Positions 1 through 11,871 of a DNA stretch of 64,000 nucleotides are shown one piece after another (position 1 is the stretch's first letter; the number at the start of each line of letters is the position of its first letter). Both the position numbers and the translations under genes were made by a program. The notes under the pieces are model-generated. The model was not told the origin of the DNA. It did no database searches and saw nothing but the letters and a program-made list of their open reading frames with translations. Source of the DNA: Adiantum capillus-veneris (taxonomy: Eukaryota; Streptophyta; Polypodiopsida; Polypodiales; Pteridaceae); contig CM043945.1 of the NCBI GenBank assembly GCA_014529385.2, positions 150,675,241 through 150,739,240 of the forward strand, given 5' to 3'.

Positions 1-1485
<1,485 letters not shown>

Positions 1486-2099
1486 ACCTGCCCTTCCATA
1501 ATGCTGCATTGCACCGATCTCTTCATAACAACTGCCCTTGCGCAACAGTGTGTTGCACCTTAGCCTTATAGACACCTTAGCATTAATTTGTTGGCGTGGA
1601 TTAATGCCGCAATGTGCGCTTTTGTCAGACGTTTCATATTAACTGGGTGCTAACTGTCAGTGGCTTGCAAGTACCTGTCCGTGCCTTATGCCCTGCACAA
1701 TTCGTTGTTGCAGCCCTATACAACCAACCCCTGAGTCTACCGTGGTTGATAGTATGTCCCATTGCAGATGGTAGGAGTGGATTGAATGAAGCACTTGAAG
1801 GAGAGATTGCAAGTGCGTGGGGTTGAGGCAAGTTAAGCCCGGACAATCAGCCCGACATCCAGCACACACAGAAGGGGCGTAGCAGATCAGCTCCAGCACA
1901 GAGGGGACGGGTGCTACAACTCAAGGAGAGGGTACAAGCACTTTATGGGAAGCCTAACACGAGATGCTTGAAGATGGACCAATCAGTTGACCTCGAGAAT
2001 GACGATTTAGGCGGAGGATTCGAGGGAGCACACTTTCACCATTTTCTGTGAGAGCGGAGAAACTTTCTAGAGTCAAAGATGACTTGATGTATGAGAAGG

Positions 2100-3099
2100 T
2101 ACACGTGATGATTAAGGGGGAGCTGAGCCTTTTGAGGGGTGACATTGAAAAAGAGATGTATGCAAATGCGGAGACTTACAAAAAGCTATGTATGCAGATA
2201 TGAGGAAAGAGTTGGACAAAGAGATGCCCGGTAAGCGTGACAAGATGTACACATCATTGAAGGCCGAAATGCAAACTACAGTGAGGGCAGAAGGGAATGT
2301 AATCGAATGCGTGATGCAAAAAAAAAAAAGATTTAGAGGATGCACTTGCTGCTTTTGAATCCTTGAAATCAAAAATAAAAGAACCCATGAATGAAAAGGA
2401 TACATTGATTGAAGCACTTAAGGGAGAACTCGCAGCTTGTTAAAATACCCCCGCAAAGGAGGGAGAAAATCAACCCTCAATAATAAAGGAGCTCGAAAGC
2501 ATTAAGGAGCAAGTGAAAACTATACGTGAAGAGGAAAAGCAGAAGGCATGAACAACCTCTTCATGGACGGAGCACCTATTCAAAACACGAGAAGGTTGAT
2601 AAAGCTGAAAAGTGGATCGAGGATGCAAAGAAAAGAAAAGCTAAGATGCGTGAACCCATACCTACATCCACAATCATCAATATGACAATTGAGGAGGAGC
2701 AAAAGAGGAAGACTAGAGCCCTTCATGTGCGTGCTATAGGTCTCAAAGACACTGGGAAAGTAGAAGAAGAAGTGAAAGAACTCTTGAAGCGTACGGGCAT
2801 TTCTGAATTCACACACAGGGGGGGGCTTGGAGAGTGGGAAAGAAGGGAAGTGATGAAAAAGGAAGTTCCAAGGAAAGAGCACTCATTATATGTTTCCTAT
2901 GTTGGAAGCTAGGAAGGAATTCTTGAAGAGGAGACCAACACTCAAGCAAACTAGGATATTTTTGGGTGATGACATATCCCTAACACAAAGAGCACACATG
3001 CAAGAGTTGATGCCAGAGATCAAGGCAGCAAGGAAGAAAGGGAAAATTTCTTTCTACACGGGAGGGAGAGTAGTGGTTTTCGAAAGACGCACCACATGA
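2100..3099 (+). pseudogene. LINE ORF1 remnant (copy A')
   Basis: A broken ORF1 related to the one at 28712-29603. The first half (about 2100-2520) is Lys/Glu-rich and out of frame. The frame at 2526-2912 contains the RRM-like segment RALHVRAIGLKDTGKVEEEV. The frame at 2890-3099 contains the C-terminal domain, including IFLGDDISLTQRAHMQELMP and the KGKISFY stretch. At least two frame changes are needed to read it through. The order coiled coil, RRM-like, C-terminal domain resembles L1 ORF1p, an RNA-binding chaperone; family identity is by pattern only. Confidence 0.75.
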
Positions 3100-3112
3100 T
3101 GGTGCGAGACAT

Positions 3113-3117
3113 GGGAC
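3113..3117 (+). repeat. Target-site duplication GGGAC (left)
   Basis: Five bases directly before the 5' LTR, repeated at 12122-12126 directly after the 3' LTR. Confidence 0.9.
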
Positions 3118-3415
3118 TGTTAACCCTCACGGCACACGGACACCCCATCACCTACGACGGACGTGTATTATGTATTTGGTAGAGTCAGGCACCGGGCTTG
3201 TCGGTCCAATAGGGAAAGGTAGAGTGATCGCCGATGAGAGACGCACTCTAACTGGGACATTCAAGGGATTAGTTGGCTAAGCATGGGCGCCCAAGTGTGA
3301 ATGGGGTGAGCTCCTATAAAAGCCAACTAAACCTAATTTTTACTCATTCTCTCATTTGTGCAATAAAAGAGTGCTCTTGCTCCATCTCCATCTTCTTCTT
3401 CTTCTTCACCTCCTC

Positions 3416-3452
<37 letters not shown>

Positions 3453-3703
3453 GGAGAGTGTGTGTGCGATCGAGCATTACGAAGGCACGACGGCGGCGAA
3501 GCGGTTGAGCGCGGCACGACTGCAGCTTCTTCTTCATCGCGGCGAGGAATCCACCACGAAGGCGAGCGTAGAGCGGTGAGTGACACACCCTTTGCTCTCT
3601 TGAGCTTGCTAGTTTAGGCTTGTTGTGTGCTTGGAGCCCTTTGTGGCTCGCACACGGTGTATCGGCAAGTCCCTTGCTTCGACAGTGCGACAAAGAGCAC
3701 ACA
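3118..3703 (+). repeat. 5' LTR of the 9-kb Gypsy element
   Basis: 586 bp, begins TGTTAACCC and ends CACACA. It contains a TATA box at 3315, a CAATAAAAG poly(A)-type signal, a (GT)n(GA)n stretch and the junction to the primer site. It matches 11538-12121 almost base for base. Confidence 0.95.
3315..3320 (+). promoter_or_regulatory. TATA box in the 5' LTR
   Basis: TATAAA in the context GAGCTCCTATAAAAGCC, about 200 bp into the LTR and repeated at 11735-11740 in the 3' LTR. This is the expected place for the promoter that makes genomic RNA. Confidence 0.7.
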
Positions 3704-3707
3704 TTTT

Positions 3708-3725
3708 TGGCGCCGCTGTCGGGGA
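3708..3725 (+). promoter_or_regulatory. Primer-binding site, Asp-tRNA type
   Basis: TGGCGCCGCTGTCGGGGA starts four bases after the LTR. Plant tRNA-Asp ends ...CCCCGGCAACGGCGCCA; the site complements it with about two mismatches. It primes minus-strand cDNA synthesis. Confidence 0.8.
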
Positions 3726-3825
3726 TATGCCCTACACTAAGCTCGGTTAGCACTGTACGCTTCCTTGTGGTGCAATTTCTATCATAGGAAAGGCAGGGAA
3801 GGAGTGTGTGGAGTTGTGTGGAGAT

Positions 3826-4110
3826 TTCTGTTTTTTGCGTTTTCTACGTTTTCTGGTTTGCACTACACAGTTAGCATTTCTCGCGTTTTTGCATTTTCTG
3901 CATTTTCTGGTTCTCCCAAGTTTCAATTTCTGCATTTTTTGCATTTTCTGCGTTTTCTGTGTTAAATTTTCTGTCGAGTTCCAATTTCTGCAATTATCTG
4001 CATTTTCTGTGCTTTTTCAATATTCTGCATTTCTTGCGTTTTTCAATTTCTGCAATTTCTGCATTTCTGCATTTTCAATATCTGCGTTTTCAATTTCTGT
4101 ATTTTCTGCA
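3826..4110 (+). repeat. Degenerate TTTTCTGC-type tandem repeat in the leader
   Basis: Many imperfect copies of short units such as GCATTTTCTG and GCGTTTTCTG between the primer site and gag. It is followed by A-rich sequence to about 4200 and by a (AAGCCC)n stretch near 4303-4336. No convincing protein; reading frames here are compositional. Confidence 0.75.
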
Positions 4111-4724
4111 TATTTTATTTAAAAAAAGAGAAAAAAAAAATTCTGAAAAAAAAAATTTCCGAAAAAAAAAATAAAAAATAAAAAAAAATCGAAAAACAAA
4201 AACGCGAGTGAGCGAGCGGTTAAATTTTTCGAAAATAAAAAACGTGACTCTTAAAACGGACGGGTTGGTTTGTATAAAAGATAGATCGGGATCGGGATCA
4301 TTTTCCCAAGCCCAAGCCCAAGCCCAAGCCCAGGCCCACGCCTCAGTCCTCAGTCTTATGATATATACTAGACTCACTCTTATATATATACCCTACTCCC
4401 TCAAGAGAGAATGAGAGCATGTGGGACAAGTCCTCCACTCTCCTCCTTTCTCTTCCCACTTGCACCCTTAGACTTTCTAGTTTGGGCCTAGTTCCCTACT
4501 GGAAATTGACAGTTTTAGGGATTCCGAGGGCATAGAGTGACCAAACGGAGGGCTGTAAAGCACGGCACGACCCTCTGACCGATACACTCGTTTCGAGCTA
4601 TCACACGGCCCATTCCACGACACGCTCTAAAAAATCTAGCAAAAAAACAAACAAAAAACACGCTAAAAACTAGTCACAAGGCCTCCTAGAGCAGCTTTTT
4701 GACACCTTAGGGTATCAAAAGCAC

Positions 4725-7697
4725 ATGCACTTACGCTCTGGGCGGGTGCTAGAACACGAGCATATTGAGGGTGCCTCTGTTCATACGGACACCCATTACC
4801 CATCCACGATAGGCTCTAGACCCTCAGCGGGGACACAAGGTAGCACCACCCAAGACCCTAAAATAGCCGCTAGTGATTCCTCCTCCGACTCAGAAATCAT
4901 GGAAGCATACCCTACCCAAAACACTGAGAGAGAAGGCCATGCACCTCCCGAAGCTCCACAGCCTAGTACTAGTATGTTTAGCCGTTTCATGGAAACATTA
5001 GGTAGAGCTACTCGCTCGGAACCTGATGCAAATGAAGCACACGAAGGGGGTGGGGAAGTGGACTCTCCTTTCACATCGCACGTGGACCCCACACCCCCAA
5101 AGAGTGTCCATGTGGATATCCTGCCAACTTCTTACCAAGAAGGCCCTGTTGAGCTGCCTCCTTCAGAAGTTCCCTCTAGAGTACCGTTGGTGACAAGTAA
5201 AACCACGGGGAGCAACATTGCTTCTACCTCACAAGAAACCGTTAACACGTCGACTCTAGAAGGATTGTTCATTAATGATCATTGGACATACGACCTCCAC
5301 ACTGAGGTGTTGACGGATCTACACTCTGGCCACGCCTACCATGTAGGATGGATAGAGATTGTACAATCCACCTCTAGTGCCACGAGCATCGAAGATCAAC
5401 AGAAAATGATCTGTAATGTTATCCATGGCATTATTCAATCAGAAAGGCAAAACCGAGGGGTAAATATACTCTCAACTGGCCCCATGAGATTTCTGGATAC
5501 GAGCAAGGCTCAACAGCCTACTCTATCACAAATGGAGACTCCTCTAATGAGCCCCATGGACCCATCTTACGTCATTTCACCTGGGGTCTCTATGCAATCT
5601 GAGCCTCCGAGCGAAAACTTTAGCTTCCCTAACTTGGCTCAACCCTCTATCAAGGAAAACACAGTGCTCACTCCAGGGATAAGCCTGACAGAGAATGTAC
5701 CGATGACATCTACGGTTAGCGCAGTGCCACTACCTAGTGTCGTAGTACCTAATATGGGGCCTCGACCATATGTGCCTCTAGCCCCTTATGCACACATGGC
5801 CCCCACACCTCCAATTGTACCACTTGCTTATGCTCCTCGAGTGCCGCTCCCTAGCTCTTATCCGAGTGGACCTATGCCCGGTTATGTTCCATATCCTGCA
5901 TCATCCACACATATGCCAAGACCGGTACCCGTCCCTCTCCCACATATGATTCCAAGAGTACCTCCACCGGCCCTGCCTCCTCACATAGGTGACTTGGCAG
6001 CGTTTGCTCAAACCATAGGTCGATCTATCGCGGAAAATATGCGTCATGCATCTGATAGAGAGCCTAGAAGTAAGGCAGTACAAATTGCCAAACTCACGCA
6101 AAAATTCAATGGGGACGAAGATGCTAGAAAACACATTGAAGTGTTTGAACAAGTATGTGATTCCTTAGGGGAACGCAACGAACTACATAAGTGCAATGCC
6201 TTAAGCTTGACATTAAGTGGGAAGGCTGGAGATTGGTATAGGACCCTAAGGGTGGACGAGAAAACAATCTACCCTACCCTTCGAAGGTTGTTTCTAAAGG
6301 AGTACATACGAGAAGGTGTGCTTTGGGGTGTAGCATCTCAGCTACAGAAGGCCGAACGTAAGGAAGGAGAGTCAGTAAGGGACTTCATTAGTCGTCTAAA
6401 GCACTTAAACTCTCGTTGCCCTGTAAATGAGCGCTTCAACAATAACCAACTGCTTGATCGATTCATTCGAGGGTTGAGGAATGAAGGAATCTATAATGGA
6501 CTAGTGATTAGAGGTATCACAACCTGGGAAGATGTCACTGCCAATGCAATCCAATTAGAGGACAACTTGATGATAGCAGGCATGAGGGTGTCTACTGACA
6601 CGAGATCCACTAGCTCACAAGCCATTGAGTATGAACCCATGACTGCAAAGCCCATTGCCAATGAGCCAAAGGTATTTGAGACATTCTTGACAGACCTCAC
6701 CAAGGCAATCCAAGAGTCTCTTAAGGATAATCGACCCCCTCAAAATAGTCACATGTATCCAAGAAGGGAGCAACAATGGTGTTCCATTTGCTTAGGTCCA
6801 CATAGCACTAGTGAGTGCCCTACGTTTAGAGTAAAATTTAATGGAACTTGCAACGCATGTGGTAGGTATGGTCACCAAGCTAAGGATTGTTTAATGATCA
6901 AACGTATGATGGCAAATAGACCACCTGTAGCCTGGACGGATGCACCTCGAGCTCCTGTATTGATGCCTGCTCCACCTGTTGAGCAACTACCGCAACACAT
7001 GGTCCCTAGATCTCAAAATGTTGTACAAGCTACACCGCTACCACCTCCTGTGCTAGGACCGCAGCCCCCGCATCCAAGAGTCGCCCCTATGAACCAAGTG
7101 GGTTGCGAGCCATCTAATGCTTATGCAGATGGCTGTGAGGAGGAAATAGACACTAGTATTGCCTACGGACTTGATACATTGGAAGAGTGTCCTATATACT
7201 ACATGGAAGATTGTTGGGGGCAAGTCAAGCCGGTTTATCAAGCTGCTGCTCTCGCATCCAGAGGTCAAAATATCAACACCCAGGCTAGGAGGCCACCTCT
7301 TCAATGCTACGAGTGTGGTGGACCACATCGGGCAGCGGAGTGCCCTATTAGGCTGCAAAAGAATGCTGCACAGATGCAAATGAATCAAGGGAGCACGTCT
7401 GCAATGCCAATACTCACATGTAATCGTTGTGGCATAGATCACTTGATTGCCCAATGCCCCTATAACCCAAATGCGCCTAAAATCACACCCCTAAATTTGG
7501 TCGAAATTGCTAGTGTGACATCGCCAATACCACCCGTCGCACCCGCTTATGCGATTACACGGTCCATGCTTCAAGGGCCAGGCCATATCCTCGAAGAGAG
7601 AGATACCGCGTCAGTTATCCAAGCAAAGAAAAAGAAGACACGAAGGAAGAGTCGCAGAATACGGGAAATTCAAAGCCAAGTTCCAAAACAAACATAG
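4725..7697 (+). CDS. Gag polyprotein with four zinc knuckles
   Basis: A 990-residue intact frame starting MHLRSGRVLEH. The first about 440 residues are Pro/Ser/Thr-rich and low complexity. A retrotransposon gag (capsid-like) domain follows at about 450-620, recognisable from KFNGDEDARKHIEVFEQ, SGKAGDWYRTL and the FISRLKHLN region. Four zinc knuckles lie in the C-terminal third: CSICLGPHSTSEC, CNACGRYGHQAKDC, CYECGGPHRAAEC and CNRCGIDHLIAQC. Only the second has classical CX2CX4HX4C spacing; the others are CX2CX3HX4C. A Lys/Arg-rich tail ends the protein. It should form virus-like particles that package element RNA. The frame is open throughout, consistent with a young element. Confidence 0.92.
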   Translation: MHLRSGRVLEHEHIEGASVHTDTHYPSTIGSRPSAGTQGSTTQDPKIAASDSSSDSEIMEAYPTQNTEREGHAPPEAPQPSTSMFSRFMETLGRATRSEPDANEAHEGGGEVDSPFTSHVDPTPPKSVHVDILPTSYQEGPVELPPSEVPSRVPLVTSKTTGSNIASTSQETVNTSTLEGLFINDHWTYDLHTEVLTDLHSGHAYHVGWIEIVQSTSSATSIEDQQKMICNVIHGIIQSERQNRGVNILSTGPMRFLDTSKAQQPTLSQMETPLMSPMDPSYVISPGVSMQSEPPSENFSFPNLAQPSIKENTVLTPGISLTENVPMTSTVSAVPLPSVVVPNMGPRPYVPLAPYAHMAPTPPIVPLAYAPRVPLPSSYPSGPMPGYVPYPASSTHMPRPVPVPLPHMIPRVPPPALPPHIGDLAAFAQTIGRSIAENMRHASDREPRSKAVQIAKLTQKFNGDEDARKHIEVFEQVCDSLGERNELHKCNALSLTLSGKAGDWYRTLRVDEKTIYPTLRRLFLKEYIREGVLWGVASQLQKAERKEGESVRDFISRLKHLNSRCPVNERFNNNQLLDRFIRGLRNEGIYNGLVIRGITTWEDVTANAIQLEDNLMIAGMRVSTDTRSTSSQAIEYEPMTAKPIANEPKVFETFLTDLTKAIQESLKDNRPPQNSHMYPRREQQWCSICLGPHSTSECPTFRVKFNGTCNACGRYGHQAKDCLMIKRMMANRPPVAWTDAPRAPVLMPAPPVEQLPQHMVPRSQNVVQATPLPPPVLGPQPPHPRVAPMNQVGCEPSNAYADGCEEEIDTSIAYGLDTLEECPIYYMEDCWGQVKPVYQAAALASRGQNINTQARRPPLQCYECGGPHRAAECPIRLQKNAAQMQMNQGSTSAMPILTCNRCGIDHLIAQCPYNPNAPKITPLNLVEIASVTSPIPPVAPAYAITRSMLQGPGHILEERDTASVIQAKKKKTRRKSRRIREIQSQVPKQT

Positions 7698-7714
7698 GAA
7701 CAGGAGATGACCCC

Positions 7715-9292
7715 GTGTATATGAATGACCTCGAGGATGATTCAGATTCAATCGAGACAATGGAGACTAGAACCAATACCACAAAGGGAAAGACCGACAA
7801 GGAAAACCGTAACATGGAACCAAATGAAAACCGAATAAGAGAAAATCATAAAGAGCCTCTGAAAACACCACAAGTGTTTCCAAATCCAATCCAAGACCCC
7901 CAAGATAAACCGCAGGGGCAAAAAGGGAAGAATCGTAAAAAGAAGATTGGGACGTACCCAAACCCAGTAGACGAGATTGAGCAGGTGAAACATCTAAGAG
8001 GTTTAGTGGAGGAGACTCAAAGGAAACTAGAACCAGAACCCATGCAGGTCAAAATTCATGACACAGTGTTTCCCACGCAAGTTCATCCACCCCACATGAA
8101 CCATAGACCGTTAGCCATATCTAGTATCATCCAAGAAGGGAGTGAGGACGGGACATCAGAAAGTGAGCATACACCCTTCTTGTTGGAAAGGATGTTTAAC
8201 GAAGGAATACCTGATCCCATTGAGGAATATGAGATTCCATCCTCACCAGTTCCTAGTCAAGGACCTACACCCTGCAAAACGCCAATGAATGTTGCCAAAC
8301 TAGTGGACTTCATGTCTTCTGAGGTCCGAACCACGATCATAGCAAAGCTGTATGGAGATCCTGAGTTATTCCTTGCACTTCGAGCATTCCTTAACGGAGA
8401 GCTACGAACGGGATTACCGCAGTTTGCGCAACCAAATAGGCCTGACTCGATTATGATTGATGAGGAAAATCATGTGCAATCACTTGACTTAGATGGACAC
8501 GAGTCTGTGATCGAGGTACCCATTAACGAATTAGGGCAGTATTTTGAAGGCGACGAGTCTAATGCGACCCTACCCATCACTACCAAGGGATTAACTATAA
8601 AGGGAATTCTTGATGGTGGTGCGGGAGTTAGCATCGTTACAAAAGATTGTTGGGAATCCATGGGAAAACCCCGCCTCAGTGTTACTAACATTGTGGTAAA
8701 GATGGCAAATGGTACCATAGCCAAACCTATGGGGATGCTCAAGGATCTTAAGATCAAAGTTCTAGGACACAAGGTACGACATACGTTCATTGTAATGGAT
8801 TTCTCTAAACACCTTATGTCATATGAAATGATTTTAGGACGACCATTCATGAGGGAAGCACAAATGGTTCATGATTGGTCTAAAAATCATGTCTATTTGC
8901 AATTCCAAGACTCTGTCCTTAGAGTGGATTTGGTGACTGGTAAGGTACACCCCTTAGGGAGTAAAACCATTATTGATCATCGCTCTGACACCACAGTTCA
9001 CTCGGCCCCACTACAATATTGTTACACTTGTAAGAAGGATACAGACATTGGCCAAGATTCTCCTTATATGGATATCCTACCTGGGATGACTGAGTCGGAC
9101 AATGTGGATTGGGTCCACCTAGCATCAACCATAGACACTTGGGGAAATAGGGGGACGACCTGGGTAACACCTGAGGGGGATGAAATGCCTATACCCTTAA
9201 ATATGCTACAAGCAATGCATATCGCTTCCGACAAAACTCATCCTAATGTAACGAAGAAAACATATACAAGTGGGTCCCTAAAGCTTCTTTAG
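7715..9292 (+). CDS. Retropepsin-like aspartic protease protein
   Basis: A 525-residue frame, 18 bases after gag and one frame back (-1). The first about 190 residues are charged and Pro-rich; a Met at 7715 is used as start only because it is the first one, and the frame is open further upstream, so frameshifted gag-pro expression is possible. Residues about 285-400 look like a retroviral-type aspartic protease: ILDGGAGVSIV at the catalytic position, MANGTI in the flap region and YEMILGRPFM as the conserved LG(R/M)P(F/W) segment. The usual D-S/T-G is replaced by D-G-G, so activity is uncertain. No RT follows. Confidence 0.8.
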   Translation: MYMNDLEDDSDSIETMETRTNTTKGKTDKENRNMEPNENRIRENHKEPLKTPQVFPNPIQDPQDKPQGQKGKNRKKKIGTYPNPVDEIEQVKHLRGLVEETQRKLEPEPMQVKIHDTVFPTQVHPPHMNHRPLAISSIIQEGSEDGTSESEHTPFLLERMFNEGIPDPIEEYEIPSSPVPSQGPTPCKTPMNVAKLVDFMSSEVRTTIIAKLYGDPELFLALRAFLNGELRTGLPQFAQPNRPDSIMIDEENHVQSLDLDGHESVIEVPINELGQYFEGDESNATLPITTKGLTIKGILDGGAGVSIVTKDCWESMGKPRLSVTNIVVKMANGTIAKPMGMLKDLKIKVLGHKVRHTFIVMDFSKHLMSYEMILGRPFMREAQMVHDWSKNHVYLQFQDSVLRVDLVTGKVHPLGSKTIIDHRSDTTVHSAPLQYCYTCKKDTDIGQDSPYMDILPGMTESDNVDWVHLASTIDTWGNRGTTWVTPEGDEMPIPLNMLQAMHIASDKTHPNVTKKTYTSGSLKLL

Positions 9293-9906
9293 TGACCATA
9301 GCTAGTGCTAAAAAACAGAAGCCTTGTAAGAAACGTACCACTCGCTCCAAGAAAAGTAAGAAAATGTTGCGATGGATCCCTAAACGACTATTGGAAGCCC
9401 AAGGCTACTATCAAGGAAATGATCAAATCTGGGTGCCAAAACGTAGATTGTGCTCTTACCTATCACCTGACCCAAGTGAGCCCAATCCCGTAGCTCCAAA
9501 ACGAATCAATGATCGTGGAAAGAAAAAAATCACAGAATGCTACACACCCGCTCCCGAGCTAGTTTGGGTACCAAAGAAAGAACGATCTGTTCCACCTAGC
9601 TCAAGAAGGGGGGAGTCCCATGAAGCTTCTAGCTCCTCATGTAATACATCCATAGAGGTAAAAGCTTCTACACAGCCTCCATCTATAGTAGTGGACCTCC
9701 ATGAAGCTACAAAAGAATCCACACCTCCCAGTGTTCAAGAATCACCTGATGAACCACTTCAAGTTCGATCCTGGGAGAGTACCTTACCACCCTTGCAGCT
9801 TGACGAGGCACCTAGGGTAATAGAAAACTACTGGCAAAAATCCTCACCTATTACCAACTGGAACAATTGGTTTCAAAGGGTGACAAGCTCATTTCAAACG
9901 GTATGA
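9247..9906 (+). CDS. Third reading frame with repeated W-V-P-K motifs
   Basis: A frame again one step back (-1) from the preceding one. It has no ATG near its 5' end (the first start-like codon at 9292 is GTG), but is open from 9247, and the overlap already encodes YKWVPK. Three further motifs follow: RWIPKR, IWVPKR and VWVPKK. The remainder is basic and Ser/Pro-rich and ends RVTSSFQTV. Function is not recognised. The overlap suggests a fused product by frameshifting, or a single-base deletion in one long frame. It is not RT or integrase. Confidence 0.6.
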   Translation, partial: CNEENIYKWVPKASLVTIASAKKQKPCKKRTTRSKKSKKMLRWIPKRLLEAQGYYQGNDQIWVPKRRLCSYLSPDPSEPNPVAPKRINDRGKKKITECYTPAPELVWVPKKERSVPPSSRRGESHEASSSSCNTSIEVKASTQPPSIVVDLHEATKESTPPSVQESPDEPLQVRSWESTLPPLQLDEAPRVIENYWQKSSPITNWNNWFQRVTSSFQTV

Positions 9907-11537
9907 TCTACCCAAGGAAGGGGGGAGTATTTGCTGACAGTCATCATTCACTTGCTTCCCTCTCAACCTTTTTCCCTGACCTCTTAATATCCAATCTTAG
10001 GGAATGTATATATAAAGCTTTATACTCACAAAAACAAAAAAATAAAGAGCAAGAGCAATTAGCAAACGAGTATGCACATTAAAAGTCAAAACATTGACTC
10101 AGACCTACACATGTCACATCTGGTACAGTGAAACAGAAACCTATGCCATAAAACACCTTTGATCCTCATCACTTGAGTGATGGAGGGTAGGTAAGATTAG
10201 TACGATAGGAGTGTTTCTGTTTTAGAGTTGAGTGATTAGCAAAGATCTCTTTTCCTACTAATGTGCCTCCTGGAGGTATTGTTTGTGTTTCCTAGTGTGT
10301 ACAGGAGCGTGTTGCTATTGATAGGATTTGGACCTTCATGGAACCTTTCTCTCATTCACACTTCAGATCAAGCGCGACCATCAACACAAACAGGTGTTTC
10401 TTGTCCATTAGCATTGCCCTTATCTTTTTGCATCCATGTTTGTCTGCTTTGATTGTGATTGGTAGCATAATATTCAGCGCATTGGCTTAGTATCAAACAT
10501 TTAATTCAATGTAATGTTTTGTCATAATCACTTGTCTAGGTGTAAAAATCAAGCAGTCCGACTAAGCTAGTTTGACCAAGCTAGGTATTAGAAATCTTCT
10601 CTTAATACCATGGGGAATGCCTTCCTAATAAGCAATGGTTACTTTGGTTCTTAATCTGATTTAGGCAGCATTGTATGAAATGTACTAGGGCTTTCTAGTG
10701 GGCTTAACCCTATTGACCTTTAGCTTAAGTATTATAAAGGGAGTTTACTAATGTGATGAGCCTGGGGAGGGTAACAGTGTTATATGACCCCCCAAAGTTA
10801 CAAAATTTAAATGCTGAAAATGAACAAACAAAAAATCAAAGTGCCACAATGTAAAATTTTAAGCTGGAAGAGGAATCTCAGCTTGATTTGGTACTTCACT
10901 CACATGTATTACCTATGGTACTAGAGCCCTAGAGGTTCCCAGTGTGGGCGCTTTTCCTTGAAAAGCAAAAAACCCAAGGCATACAAAATAAGCACACACA
11001 TCATAATTGAATCAATGTGAAAAGACTTTGGGGGGTCAAAGAAAAAGTAATCAGTCAGGCGATGATTTCATGAGAAATTCCTTTTATGGTAGCTTAACTA
11101 CAAGGTTTTCTAGATATAGCCTCTAGTCAGCCCTCGAACATGAATACTTGGCTCTCGCGATTAAACAACTTAATTGACCACAGATAATTAAGAAGCTTAC
11201 CCATGGTATTAATATTCGATCTCTGGTGCTTTTCGACCGTCAAATTAGCGAGCCTAGACTTGTTTAATTTTTTACCTTTACATCTGTTTATGCATTTGAT
11301 TACATTGCAATTTAATGTTCATTGCTAACAAATTGTTTGAAATTCTTTTACCAATCAATTTGTCTACCTAAAACTGCATATGCTTTTTAAGAGAATGCAA
11401 TTACTGTGCCAATGTTGTTTGATTTTGCAGTGATTGAAGAAGGCTAAGGACATTCATCTCAAATGCTCTTCCACCTCGACGAACCAGCTTCAACTCAATA
11501 GCTTCCGAGGACGGAATCTACATCAGGAAGGGGGGCA
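9907..11537 (+). other. Non-coding 3' region of the Gypsy element and polypurine tract
   Basis: About 1.6 kb without a credible gene; only short scattered frames. It ends with the purine run GGAAGGGGGG (about 11526-11535) next to the 3' LTR, the expected plus-strand primer site. Confidence 0.7.
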
Positions 11538-11835
11538 TGTTAACCCTCACGGCACACGGACACCCCATCACCTACGACGGACGTGTATTATGTATTTGGT
11601 AGAGTCAAGCACCGGGCTTGTCGGTCCAATAGGGAAAGGTAGAGTGATCGCCGATGAGAGACGCACTCTAACTGGGACATTCAAGGGATTAGTTGGCTAA
11701 GCATGGGCGCCCAAGTGTGAATGGGGTGAGCTCCTATAAAAGCCAACTAAACCTAATTTTTACTCATTCTCTCATTTGTGCAATAGAAGAGTGCTCTTGC
11801 TCCATCTCCATCTTCTTCTTCTTCTTCACCTCCTC

Positions 11836-11871
<36 letters not shown>

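Noticed and set aside
9292-9906. GTG at 9292 as a true start codon
   Set aside because: The frame is already open and motif-bearing from 9247. Eukaryotic GTG initiation is unlikely, so a frameshift or a fused frame fits better.
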